64,000 nt of DNA. It comes from Gammaproteobacteria bacterium (GTDB lineage: Bacteria > Pseudomonadota > Gammaproteobacteria > Chromatiales > Chromatiaceae). Each line of letters starts with the position of its first letter. Position 1 is the stretch's first letter. Position numbers and translations under genes: made by a program. Below the pieces are notes generated by a model. That model did no database searches. It worked only from the letters and a program-made list of their open reading frames with translations, and had not been told where the DNA came from. This document shows, in pieces, positions 45,410 to 54,388 of the stretch. The stretch is taken from the NCBI GenBank assembly GCA_020445405.1, contig JAGRGQ010000008.1, forward strand, positions 34,524-98,523, given 5' to 3'.

Positions 45410-45610
45410 ATGTACAATAGCTTTTTTGAGAAGGGTATGGCGTGTCCCAGTTGTGGATCGACCGATGCCGACCGGATAGCGAGGGGTTTTCTCGACCGGC
45501 TTTTACTGAGGAAGCGTAAATTCGTATGCCGGAAATGCAGAGCCAAATATTTTACCGGGAGAACCACCACAGCTTCAGCTCAGGAACGATCTCCCGACAG
45601 TTTTTCCTGA
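45410..45610 (+). CDS. Small zinc-ribbon protein
   Basis: The 66-residue product has two CxxC knuckles, CPSC (residues 12-15) and CRKC (40-43), separated by a basic helix (RIARGFLDRLLLRKRK). The result is a compact zinc ribbon of the kind found in small nucleic-acid-binding or accessory proteins. A short Ser/Thr-rich tail follows. GGGGAG lies about ten bases before the ATG. No partner is recognised. The 2Fe-2S ferredoxin gene follows 80 bases later, but the pair need not be functionally linked. Confidence 0.7.
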   Translation: MYNSFFEKGMACPSCGSTDADRIARGFLDRLLLRKRKFVCRKCRAKYFTGRTTTASAQERSPDSFS

Positions 45611-45691
45611 GCTTACAGGCGCAATGCCGCGCCATTGCCACACTGTAATCTCCAGGCTAATGGTTACACCGGCGCAATGCGGGACCAGGTT

Positions 45692-46027
45692 ATGCAAAAT
45701 GAAGTGAAGCGTCATATATTTCTCTGTGCCACACCGACCAAACCAAAGTGCCACGGGACCAAAATGGGTGCACTCTGCTGGGAATACCTGAAACAAAGGC
45801 TGTCGGAACTGGGCTATGGCATACCCCAGAAGGGAATAGACAGAAGCAAAGTGGATTGTCTGCGCGTCTGCCATAACGGACCGGTGGCGCTGGTATACCC
45901 CGAAGGCGTCTACTACCAGGAACTGACGCCGGAAAAGCTGGAACGTATCATTCAGGAGCATCTGATCGGCGGCCGGGTGGTCGGGGAGTATCTGCACCAA
46001 AGCCCATACCGCCTGTTAAAGGAGTGA
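45692..46027 (+). CDS. (2Fe-2S) thioredoxin-like ferredoxin
   Basis: The 111-residue protein fits the thioredoxin-fold 2Fe-2S ferredoxins: [14 protein letters not shown] at the N-terminus and the second Cys pair in [19 protein letters not shown], then the closing [20 protein letters not shown]. The four cysteines coordinate the cluster. Such proteins pass electrons in respiratory or nitrogen-related reactions. The ATG at 45692 is preferred because RHIFLC then lies at the usual distance from the start; ATG 45677 is an in-frame alternative. No redox partner gene is adjacent. Confidence 0.9.
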   Translation: MQNEVKRHIFLCATPTKPKCHGTKMGALCWEYLKQRLSELGYGIPQKGIDRSKVDCLRVCHNGPVALVYPEGVYYQELTPEKLERIIQEHLIGGRVVGEYLHQSPYRLLKE

Positions 46028-46138
46028 TCTGCGGTCGGGATTGAGTGCGACTCAACGACGTTCGTTGTGCGATTACCGGATGACGCGGGAACTGTCGCGG
46101 TCCGCAGCCGGAATTCCCGCCGGGCGGGATCCGCCGGA

Positions 46139-46570
46139 TTACTCTTCCTGCCCGCTTAACAACAGCTTCTCCAGCGCTTTGTCGGCGTTGAACAGATGCT
46201 CGTTAATCCAACCGGTAAGAAACGCCAGCAACTCCTCCTTGTCGACATATTCCCGTTTCAGCAGCTTCTCCTGAAATGAGACGATCTGCCGGGAGAACTG
46301 GCGGTGCTGCGCGATATGTGCAGCGGCTGCGGTTTTCTCGTCCGCGCTGATGGCGCGCTCCTTTATCAGGGACTCTTCAGTATTGAAGTGATGGATCGAG
46401 TAGCCGAGGAGTTCCTGGACTATCGAACGGGTATTGACCGAGGTTTCACAGTTCGCCAGGGACAGATGCACATCATTGACCAGGTTTAACAGGGACTGAT
46501 GCTGCTGGTCGATCTCCTCGACCCCGGTGCGGGCCGATTCGTCGAGTATCAATGTTCGGGTCCGTTTCAT
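46139..46570 (-). CDS. Bacteriohemerythrin
   Basis: The 143-residue protein carries the complete diiron ligand set: H24 in [14 protein letters not shown]61 and E65 in HHFNTEES, H85 and H89 in HIAQHRQF, and H125 and D130 in [13 protein letters not shown]. Bacteriohemerythrins bind O2 reversibly and act in O2 sensing, delivery or protection. Its start overlaps the stop of the upstream GGDEF/EAL gene by four bases (ATGA), so the two are co-translated. This suggests that O2 binding is coupled to c-di-GMP turnover. Confidence 0.95.
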   Translation of the reverse strand: MKRTRTLILDESARTGVEEIDQQHQSLLNLVNDVHLSLANCETSVNTRSIVQELLGYSIHHFNTEESLIKERAISADEKTAAAAHIAQHRQFSRQIVSFQEKLLKREYVDKEELLAFLTGWINEHLFNADKALEKLLLSGQEE

Positions 46571-49197
46571 AACTTTCTCTCAGGCAGACTGGCGTTGAAC
46601 CGGCCCGTGTCGGGACGGTAGTGCTGCAGCCACTCCCAAAAAGCGGCCGCATCCATGGGTCTGGCGAAAAGAAAGCCCTGCATCTCGTCGCACCCGGCCA
46701 CCCTCAACCAGCGAAACTGCTCCTCGGTTTCGACACCCTCGGCAACGACCTTCCGACCGAATGCGCGTCCGAGTCCGATCGTCGCTTCGATCAGGATTCT
46801 GTCTTCATTGTTGGACAGCAGGTCGTTGACGAAGGAGCGGTCGATTTTCAGCGATTGGGCGGGAATGCGGCGCAGGTGGTCCAGTGTCGAGTATCCGGTT
46901 CCGAAATCATCCAGTGCAAAAGTGACGCCCATGGCTTCGCATCGGCGAACGAGCGCCGGAAAATCGCGGATCCCTTCCAATGCCGCGCTCTCGACGATTT
47001 CGAGATCAATCGGAAATCTCTCCTCTTTTTGGATCCGGCTCAGAAGCTGTTCCAGCTCCGCCGCGAATGCGGGCTGCTGCAACTGGCGGGCGAATATGTT
47101 GATGCCGATGGCCATCGGGTAGCCCTGCAGGGCCCAGGTGTGTGCCTGTGCCAGCGCTGCATCCAGCACGTAACGGCCGATATCCAGCGCGATATCGTGC
47201 TCTTCGACCAGCGGGATAAACTGTGCCGGAAGTATCGTTCCCAATACCGGGTGCTGCCAGCGCAGCAGTGCTTCGGAGCCGACGACACTGCCGTCATGGC
47301 AGCTGATCTTGGGTTGGTAGTGCAGTACGAACTCATGTTCGGATAGTGCGCGGGACAGATCCTTTAACGTATCGTTGCGCGCCATCAAACGCTGCTCAAG
47401 CGTGGCATCGAACCAATGGTAGCGGTTTTTCCCGGATCGCTTTGCCGTGTACATGGCCTGGTCCGCGTGCCTGAGAAGCGTATCCGGATCCCGGTCGTCT
47501 GCGGGATACAGCGTAATTCCCGCGCTTACGGTGATACCGGATTCGATGTTTCCCGCAACGGTGTAGGGGTTGGAGAGGGAGTGGAGAATCCGGTTGAGAA
47601 TCGACTCGCACTCTGTTTCGTCTTCGATATCGGCCAACAGGATCACGAATTCATCGCCGCCCAGCCGGGCCACGGTGTCGCCCGCCCTTACGCAGTTGAC
47701 AAAGCGGCTTGCCGCTTCCACCAGCAGCCCGTCTCCGGCTTTGTGGCCGTAGTTGTCGTTGATATACTTGAAGCCGTCGAGATCCAGGTAGCAGACAGCG
47801 AGAATTTTACCTTTCCTCCGTGCGCTTTCGACCAGTTGCTGCATCCGGTCGTGCAGCAGTCGGCGGTTCGGCAGGCCGGTCAGCGCATCCAGGTGCGCCA
47901 TTTTTTCGAGTTGATTCTCATGATATTTGAGATCTGTGATGTCGGAGACGGAAGAGACGATGCCGGTGACTGCACCGCCTTTTGTTTCCGCGACCGGGAT
48001 GACGTTTATGGTTACCCAGCGCTGCCCGGAATCGGGATGTCCGATACCGACGATAATCCCTTCCCGCGGCTGCAGATCGGATAGGGTTTTTGTGATTGGA
48101 AACTGCGCCAGGGAGAGCGAAGCGCCATCCTCATCGGTAAAACTCACACCGTCCTCTTCGCTGCCGACACTGTTGCCGAACCTGCCCATCCCGAGCAGTT
48201 TTCTGAAACCGGGATTGGCGTACAGCAGCCGCCCCTCGGCATCCCACAGCGCAATGCCTTCGGATACGGTATTGAACACGATCTGCATCTGGTGTTCGTG
48301 GATGCGCAGCGCTCTTTCGAGATTTCTCCGGTAGCGGATCTCCTGCTCGAGATGCCGGGTGCGCTCATCGACCCGCTTTTCCAGCTCCAGGTTGGCCTGC
48401 TTGAGCGCCGATTTGGAAGCGTCTATTTCACGGCTCATGCTGTCCACGCCCATGTCGAGCAGCGCCAGTTCGCTTGAGCCCTCGAAGCCGGCCGCCACAC
48501 CGATGTCGCCTTTGGCTGCCCGGCTCACGGTTCTGCCGATCCGGCGCAGGGGCTCTGCAACCCAGTTGTTCAGCAGATAGAAGACCAGAATCGCGCTGAA
48601 TATCAGCACGACCGTCTGGCTGAGCCAGTTTGCCGGCGCCAGTTTCTCGCGTCGTGCGTCACGCTTGGCGCGGGCCAGATCGTAGTTCAGATAGAGTGCT
48701 CCGGCCTGCCTGGTATCGTCTCCATCGCTCTGCGCCGGCAACGCAATCGGCGCATAGAGATTGATGGACTTGCCCGTAGTGCTTTTGTCGATGATGATCT
48801 GCTGCTGCGCTATTGCCTTGCGGTAGGCGTCCGCATTGAACTCGCTGATCATTTCACGCGCCGGCTTTGATTCGTACGCGAATTTCGTGGAGTAAACGAC
48901 TTCGCTGTCGCGATTCAGCAGCGCGAGAATGTCGACGTTTGGGTCGGCGCTCTGGAATCCGATGATCCGCTCTGCATTGTGCGGCTCGGCCAAAGCCTCG
49001 TCCGTGCCGAGCGTCTGCTGGACCATCTCAATCAGTTGACGTGCGGATTCGATCTGGTGCTTCTCCACGCGCGACGGTTCCTCAAAGGCCACTTCGAATC
49101 CTTTGTCCAGAACCAGATGCGCGATGACCAGTATCGACACGATCAGCAGCAGCGTGAATCGCAACGGCGGCGGAGCGCGTTTTTTATTTATCAACAT
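46567..49197 (-). CDS. Membrane GGDEF/EAL protein with HAMP and PAS domains
   Basis: The 876-residue protein, counted from ATG 49197, has a membrane helix ([20 protein letters not shown]), a periplasmic sensing region of about 160 residues and a second TM near 190-215. HAMP, PAS ([20 protein letters not shown]), GGDEF ([11 protein letters not shown] near 512) and EAL ([10 protein letters not shown] near 641) domains follow. Both c-di-GMP catalytic motifs look intact, including DDFGTGYS and EGVETEEQ, so it may act as synthase, phosphodiesterase or both. The ligand of the periplasmic domain is unknown. The downstream bacteriohemerythrin overlaps it by four bases. A start at 49284 is possible but gives no better N-terminus. 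Confidence 0.93.
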   Translation of the reverse strand: MLINKKRAPPPLRFTLLLIVSILVIAHLVLDKGFEVAFEEPSRVEKHQIESARQLIEMVQQTLGTDEALAEPHNAERIIGFQSADPNVDILALLNRDSEVVYSTKFAYESKPAREMISEFNADAYRKAIAQQQIIIDKSTTGKSINLYAPIALPAQSDGDDTRQAGALYLNYDLARAKRDARREKLAPANWLSQTVVLIFSAILVFYLLNNWVAEPLRRIGRTVSRAAKGDIGVAAGFEGSSELALLDMGVDSMSREIDASKSALKQANLELEKRVDERTRHLEQEIRYRRNLERALRIHEHQMQIVFNTVSEGIALWDAEGRLLYANPGFRKLLGMGRFGNSVGSEEDGVSFTDEDGASLSLAQFPITKTLSDLQPREGIIVGIGHPDSGQRWVTINVIPVAETKGGAVTGIVSSVSDITDLKYHENQLEKMAHLDALTGLPNRRLLHDRMQQLVESARRKGKILAVCYLDLDGFKYINDNYGHKAGDGLLVEAASRFVNCVRAGDTVARLGGDEFVILLADIEDETECESILNRILHSLSNPYTVAGNIESGITVSAGITLYPADDRDPDTLLRHADQAMYTAKRSGKNRYHWFDATLEQRLMARNDTLKDLSRALSEHEFVLHYQPKISCHDGSVVGSEALLRWQHPVLGTILPAQFIPLVEEHDIALDIGRYVLDAALAQAHTWALQGYPMAIGINIFARQLQQPAFAAELEQLLSRIQKEERFPIDLEIVESAALEGIRDFPALVRRCEAMGVTFALDDFGTGYSTLDHLRRIPAQSLKIDRSFVNDLLSNNEDRILIEATIGLGRAFGRKVVAEGVETEEQFRWLRVAGCDEMQGFLFARPMDAAAFWEWLQHYRPDTGRFNASLPERKL

Positions 49198-49613
49198 GGG
49201 GCGACCCGCTCGTTGCGTGCAGCGGATGTCGGTTGGACTGCCGGCGATCGATCGGGCGTGCCGGAACAGGCAGTGCAATCGCATCGAAGCGGGTGAGAGC
49301 AGCCGTTTGCCTGTGGCTGGTGCGGGAAAAGCGTTCAGTGAAAAAAGCGATGACCAAACCTGCGGCGGCTGAAAAGCGCCTAAGCAAGATGTTCTGCGAC
49401 CGACTGGTCGGATTCAACGTCGTTCTTCCCTGAGAGTTTTTTACCGATATTTCACGGATACATACACTCTCTGTTGGCCCCCGCACATCGGGCCCCGGTT
49501 AGCAGCTTCGGATATTGGAAGCTATCCCCAACCATATTATCGGTTCGAATGTTGTGAACTTTATTCTTTAATTATTTTCCTTTGGAATTATTAGCAGTTG
49601 ATTCGATCGGGCA

Positions 49614-50765
49614 TCAAACAATGCCGACCCGGTCAAAAAACCAATATCCCCCCACCAGCGCGATTGCCAGCGAGGCGGGCAGGGTGATGAGCCGACGGTA
49701 CCACTCTCTGTTGCTGAACCAGATCCCGACGGCAAGAAAACAACCGGCAATCACCGCAAGCTGCCCCAGTTCGACGCCGAGATTGAACGCGATCAGGCCG
49801 GTGATGAAATGATCGGGTGCGAGCCCAATCTCCCGCAACACCCCGGCAAACCCAAGTCCGTGCAGCAGGCCGAAGAGAAACACCACCAGCGGACGCCAGC
49901 GGGTCAGATGGTCGCAGAAGAGGTTTTCGACACAGACGTAGACGATCGATGCGGCGATCAGCGGCTCAACGATTGCGGCCGGAATCTGGACGACGCCGTA
50001 CACACCCAGCCCCAGCGTGAGGGTGTGAGCCAGGGTGAAACTCGAGATTTGCCACAGCAGGCTGCTGAGGCGGGCGTTGAGCAGGAAAAGTCCGATCACG
50101 AACAGGATGTGATCGGTCCCCTTCGGCAGTATGTGATCGAAGCCTGTTCTCAGGTACTCCAGAAAGAGGGTACCGCCGGACTTCGCCGCAATGCCGGTCA
50201 GGGGAATGGAATCAGACGCCTGACCGGCCTGCAGATAGGCTGTATAGAGCTCCTCGCCGGCGTTGCTGTCAACGCGCAGTACATTGGTGCCGAAACGGGC
50301 GTCCCAGGTCCATTCCAGCTTCCCAGAACCCGGCGGCAGCACCCCCTGAAATTCGATTATCGAGTCCCGCGCAAGAGTGGTATTCCCGACCGCGGGTATC
50401 GCTGTCCGGATGAGTTCGAGTCGCACCGGGGTGCCATCGACGCTGAGCCTGCTGCCCGTGAGCAGCCGGGGCAGAAATGCCTGGAATCCAGCCTCCAGCT
50501 CTGCCGGAGGGAGTCTTCTGAGCCGGTTGTACTCCCCAACGCTGTCCGCATCGTCGGTATTCTTGTGTTCGCTGCCGATACCCGCCATCAGCGCCTCAAG
50601 GTTGACCCGCTGGGTCAGTCTGATCTGAAGATCCCCGCCGATTTTCAGATCGATGATCGCGGGGCGGATCTCGTGTGGGAATCCCGGGGCAGCGGGGAGT
50701 GCTGCAAGCAGAAACAGAAAGATCAGCTTCGGCCAATATTGCGGTGCCGCTGCCGTCATGCACAT
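49614..50765 (-). CDS. HupE/UreJ-like membrane protein with an extracytoplasmic N-domain
   Basis: The product of about 383 residues starts with a signal peptide (LIFLFLLAALPAAPGFPHEI). A periplasmic beta-rich domain (about 25-190) precedes a C-terminal membrane domain of six to seven helices with the HupE/UreJ_2 blocks FDHILPKGTDHILFVIGLFL, SFTLAHTLTLGLG and FGLLHGLGFAGVLREIGL. Members of this group are linked to metal (nickel or cobalt) or hydrogenase/urease functions, or are of unknown substrate. ATG 50765 or 50759 can start it. It is divergent from a DUF4198 gene only 50 bases away. Confidence 0.85.
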   Translation of the reverse strand: MCMTAAAPQYWPKLIFLFLLAALPAAPGFPHEIRPAIIDLKIGGDLQIRLTQRVNLEALMAGIGSEHKNTDDADSVGEYNRLRRLPPAELEAGFQAFLPRLLTGSRLSVDGTPVRLELIRTAIPAVGNTTLARDSIIEFQGVLPPGSGKLEWTWDARFGTNVLRVDSNAGEELYTAYLQAGQASDSIPLTGIAAKSGGTLFLEYLRTGFDHILPKGTDHILFVIGLFLLNARLSSLLWQISSFTLAHTLTLGLGVYGVVQIPAAIVEPLIAASIVYVCVENLFCDHLTRWRPLVVFLFGLLHGLGFAGVLREIGLAPDHFITGLIAFNLGVELGQLAVIAGCFLAVGIWFSNREWYRRLITLPASLAIALVGGYWFFDRVGIV

Positions 50766-50814
50766 AATCACTGTTACTCCGCTGAATTCATCGAATGACC
50801 TGAAGGGTGCTATT

Positions 50815-51654
50815 ATGCGCGACCTGCTGCGCCTGGGAAAACTGCTTAACGCGCTGTTGCCGCTGACTGTCACATTGCCGGCGGCGGCGCATGAATACTG
50901 GATCGAACCGGTAAGCTACCAGATAGTGCCGGGAGAACATCTGCAGGCACAGCTGAAAGTCGGGCAGCACTTTCAGGGGGATCCCCAAATCTTTCTGCCG
51001 GACGCCGTCAAAAAGTTTCAAATCACCACCGGCAGCGTCGTCGCCGATGTAAGGTCCCGCATCGGCGATCTTCCCGCGCTGGATCAGAAGATACCGTCGC
51101 CGGGCCTGGCGCTGGTCTCGCTGGTCAGCAATATATTCACCCTCAAATACGAACAACCCGGGCTTTTCGAAAAATTTCTGGCTTACGAAGGGCTGGATGG
51201 AGTAGTGCAGAAACATCGCGCCCGCGGTCTGCCGGCAAATGGCTTCAAAGAGGCTTACCAACGCTTTGCCAAGTCGCTGGTTCAGGTGGGGGAGGGCGGC
51301 GGGGAAGACCGGTTGCTGGGATTGGGATTCGAATGGCTGGTTGAAACCAATCCCTATACCGCGGCGGACAATCGGATGCAGGCGCGTCTGTTCTGGCGGG
51401 GGGAACCACTGGCCGCTGTACGGGCCCGCTTGTTCGTCCGCAGGGGGATGCAGGTGGAAGAGGCGGTTCTCACCACGGATGAGGAGGGCAGAGTGCGGTT
51501 TACGCCGGATCCGGGCAGCGAGATCCTGCTGAACGCGGTGCAGATGCGGGAGCCGTCGGACCGGTTTCCCGCGCCAGAGGGGTGCGTATGGATAAGCTAT
51601 TGGGCGACAACCACATTCGCACTGCCCGAAACTGTTCCGACAGCGACGAAATAG
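50815..51654 (+). CDS. DUF4198-family exported protein
   Basis: The 279-residue product begins at ATG 50815, behind AAGGG. It has a Sec signal peptide (LLPLTVTLPAAAHEYW) and the DUF4198 core: AHEYWIEPVSYQIVPGEHLQ, GQHFQGDPQIF, LGLGFEWLVETNPYTA and the two-strand FWRGEPLAAVRARLFVRR. The end, WISYWATTTFAL, matches the family. DUF4198 proteins are periplasmic and frequently lie beside nickel/cobalt or other metal uptake genes. The divergent HupE/UreJ-like gene suggests a functional pair. The substrate remains unknown. Confidence 0.88.
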   Translation: MRDLLRLGKLLNALLPLTVTLPAAAHEYWIEPVSYQIVPGEHLQAQLKVGQHFQGDPQIFLPDAVKKFQITTGSVVADVRSRIGDLPALDQKIPSPGLALVSLVSNIFTLKYEQPGLFEKFLAYEGLDGVVQKHRARGLPANGFKEAYQRFAKSLVQVGEGGGEDRLLGLGFEWLVETNPYTAADNRMQARLFWRGEPLAAVRARLFVRRGMQVEEAVLTTDEEGRVRFTPDPGSEILLNAVQMREPSDRFPAPEGCVWISYWATTTFALPETVPTATK

Positions 51655-51948
51655 CATCCGGCGATCAGGTGGCCGGAGCTGAACCGGCCCGGTCGCCGTG
51701 CGCACGCCATCTCCTCCGTCGTTCCGCTGCGTGCCGCACCAGTGCTGATGGAAACGCCCGGGGGAAATGCCCCCCGGCATAGCGTTCGTGGCGCTGAACA
51801 TGCTGGTCAATCACACGTCGCATGCCGTGGATGCCATGCCCTGGTCCTTAGCCGGTGCATCCCCGCGTCTTTTATATCGCCGCTGGGGGGATATCGAACT
51901 GTAAAAACCGAGGGTGTACCGTCTCGGACTGACTCAGATCCCTCGCTG

Positions 51949-53613
51949 TTAACCGTTGCCGGAAGCGCCCACCTCCACCAGACTGGGTGTGTAGTCTGCC
52001 GGCGGGATATAGCCGAGCAGGGTAATGCAGGTGGCGGCCAGATTGGCTATACCCGGATTTTCCAACCGGGCGCTGCGCGCATTTGCCGCGTTCGACGGAT
52101 CGTAAATGATGGCCGGCACCGGATTGAGGGAGTGAGCCGTCTTGGGCAGCGGTTTGCCTTCATCATCCAGCTTCAATTCACCGGTTTTTTTGTTCAGTTC
52201 GCACATGTCGTCCGAGTTGCCATGGTCCGCCGAACAGATCAGGATGCCGCCGGCCTTCTGCACCGCGGCCATGAGTCGGCCGACGCCCTCGTCCACCGCT
52301 TCGACCGCCAGCTTGACCGCCTCGAAGACGCCGGTGTGCCCCACCATATCGCCGTTGGGATAGTTGAGACGTATAAAGCGGTATTCACCGCTTTCGATGG
52401 CGCGTATCACTTCATCGGTAATCTCATCCGCCTTCATGCGTGGTGCCTGTTCGAAGGGGCAGATATCCGACGGAATCTCCTTCCAGGTCTCGGTGGGGAA
52501 TTTTCCGGAGTTGTTGCCGTTGAAAAAATAGGTCATGTGACCGAACTTCTGCGTCTCGGAGATGGCGAACTGTTTGACCCCGGCGTTGGAGAGGTATTCG
52601 CTCATGGTCCGGTCGATTGCGGGAGGCGTGACCAGATATCGCTGCGGGACACCGAGGTCGCCGTCGTACTGCATCATGCCTGCGTAGAGCACCTCCGGCC
52701 GGGGACCACGCTCGAATTCGCTCAGCTCCTCCGCTTCGAACGCCTTGGTGATCTCCAGTGCCCGGTCGCCGCGGAAATTGAAGAAGATGACGCTGTCGCC
52801 ATTCACGATCGGACCGACCGGCGCCCCGTCACGCTCGATGACGAAGGGCGGAAGGTCCTGGTCGAGAATCCCCGGGGCCTCCTGTCGAAAGGTTTCGATA
52901 GCCTGGCGCATGCTGGGAAAACTGCGGCCTTCACCCCTGACATGGGTCGCCCAGCCGCGTTCCACCATGCGCCAGTTGGCGTTGTAACGGTCCATGGTAA
53001 TGTTCATGCGTCCCCCACCCGAGGCGATGCAGTAGTCAACCGAGCCGTCGCCGTTGATCTCCCTGAGAAAGTCGTCGAACCGGTCTACATATTCCAGCGC
53101 GGATGTGGGTGGTACGTCGCGTCCGTCTATCAGCGGATGTATCCGCGCTTTTCTCACCCCCTCCGCCTTGGCCTGTTGCAGCATCGCCTCCAGGTGCGCG
53201 ATGTTGGAATGCACATTGCCGTCCGAGAACAGACCGATGAAATGCAGGGTGGCGTCTTTGTTCCTGACGTTGGCCAGCAGCTCCTGCCAGACCTCTCCCC
53301 GGTAGAGAGAGCCGGATGCGATAGCCCTGCCCACCAGGGCGGCGCCCTGGCTGAACACGCGCCCGCAGCCGATGGCGTTGTGACCCACTTCGGAGTTGCC
53401 CATGTCGCTGTCATCCGGCAGACCGACCGCAGTCCCGTGGGCGCGTAATTCTGTATAAATCGCGTGTTCGCGCAGCCAGTCGAGATTCGGTGTGTGGGCG
53501 ATTTTCACATAATCGCTCGACGGGTTCCTGCCGATTCCCACGCCATCCATGATCGCCAGTACCACAGGCCCCACCGGGCCGCCGAAGGTTCCATTTGGTT
53601 TCAATTTGTCCAC
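51949..53613 (-). CDS. gpmI: 2,3-bisphosphoglycerate-independent phosphoglycerate mutase
   Basis: The 554-residue enzyme has the alkaline-phosphatase-like metal motifs: IMDGVGIG at the N-terminus, the phosphoserine segment DMGNSEVGHNAIG, LIDGRDVPP, and the C-terminal NYPNGDMVGHTG and CSADHGNSD. It interconverts 2- and 3-phosphoglycerate using Mn2+. The GTG start follows AGGAG by about seven bases. The N-terminal extension (MDKLKPNGTFGGPVGP) and the inserted, acidic NKKTGELKLDDEGKPLPKTA loop are modest departures from the common length. It is a stand-alone gene. Confidence 0.96.
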   Translation of the reverse strand: MDKLKPNGTFGGPVGPVVLAIMDGVGIGRNPSSDYVKIAHTPNLDWLREHAIYTELRAHGTAVGLPDDSDMGNSEVGHNAIGCGRVFSQGAALVGRAIASGSLYRGEVWQELLANVRNKDATLHFIGLFSDGNVHSNIAHLEAMLQQAKAEGVRKARIHPLIDGRDVPPTSALEYVDRFDDFLREINGDGSVDYCIASGGGRMNITMDRYNANWRMVERGWATHVRGEGRSFPSMRQAIETFRQEAPGILDQDLPPFVIERDGAPVGPIVNGDSVIFFNFRGDRALEITKAFEAEELSEFERGPRPEVLYAGMMQYDGDLGVPQRYLVTPPAIDRTMSEYLSNAGVKQFAISETQKFGHMTYFFNGNNSGKFPTETWKEIPSDICPFEQAPRMKADEITDEVIRAIESGEYRFIRLNYPNGDMVGHTGVFEAVKLAVEAVDEGVGRLMAAVQKAGGILICSADHGNSDDMCELNKKTGELKLDDEGKPLPKTAHSLNPVPAIIYDPSNAANARSARLENPGIANLAATCITLLGYIPPADYTPSLVEVGASGNG

Positions 53614-53961
53614 ATCGATTCTCCTGGATAGCGTGCTGTCACTTCGTTATACGCCGCAATTTGGGGCACTCCGCCCTGAAATATACGGTTCAGCCGGCAT
53701 TCTGCGCCACTCAAACTGTTGCGCAACCATTTTACCCGAAAATTATTACAGCTTCCCTCACGCAAACCGCAGCACGCCGGGTCACAAGGCGCGCCAGTTG
53801 AGTTGAACCGATCCCGGCGGCATCGGTGTTCAGGGAGTTCAACGGGCTGCGTGCCCGGGCAGCCGCTACGAGGGCCCGGCGGCGGACAGCGCGTCGCCCG
53901 CACCTTTTGTCCAGCTGATGGAGATGTGCATGGAGAGGGTATTACCCGGTCATCATCATGG
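53614..53961. other. 348-bp spacer after the small minus-strand gene
   Basis: The spacer lies upstream of gpmI and should carry its promoter. No small gene, hairpin or repeat was recognised. Confidence 0.3.
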
Positions 53962-54189
53962 TCAGAAGATCGGCTGGGAAAATGAACGCAGACGATAGCT
54001 GATGCGAACCGCCCTGGCGCCGGTCCGTTGCGCCGCGACGGGATAGGCCGAACCGTCAAGGATGGTTGCGACCAGAGCGGCGATCGCCTCCTCGGGCGGC
54101 CTGCCGGATTTCTGTCTGCGCAGATTTTCCGCGAAATGGTTCAGTAGTGATGGGTCGATGATGATCTCGATTCTAGCATCTTGCCGCAT
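53962..54189 (-). CDS. Small unknown protein, 75 residues
   Basis: The frame starts MRQDARIEIIIDPSLLNHFA and continues ENLRRQKSGRPPEEAIAALV. A Ser/Ala-rich turn and the basic end TGARAVRISYRLRSFSQPIF follow. The early strand (ARIEIIID) followed by two helices looks like a ribbon-helix-helix-type fold. GGGAG about seven bases before the ATG gives good support. It has no signal peptide and no known family. It is divergent from the gamma-glutamyltransferase gene. Confidence 0.6.
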   Translation of the reverse strand: MRQDARIEIIIDPSLLNHFAENLRRQKSGRPPEEAIAALVATILDGSAYPVAAQRTGARAVRISYRLRSFSQPIF

Positions 54190-54388
54190 GCCGCTCTCCC
54201 GATCTTAGATCTTCGGTCCTGCTTCCTATACTCTATCGGTGACGCGCGTTATCCTCACTGTCGACTTTACCGCGGCCAATGTCAATCGGATGGTTCGCCT
54301 GCACAGAAAGGTTGCAGCCCCGGCTGAAAGCGCGGTGCTGATTGTGCAACCTGGTTTGTCATATCCATACCGGGTCAGGAGATGCCTT

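Noticed and set aside
51742..53448. 568-codon frame antisense to gpmI
   Set aside because: gpmI shows complete catalytic motifs in the opposite strand; the long antisense frame is a GC-bias shadow.
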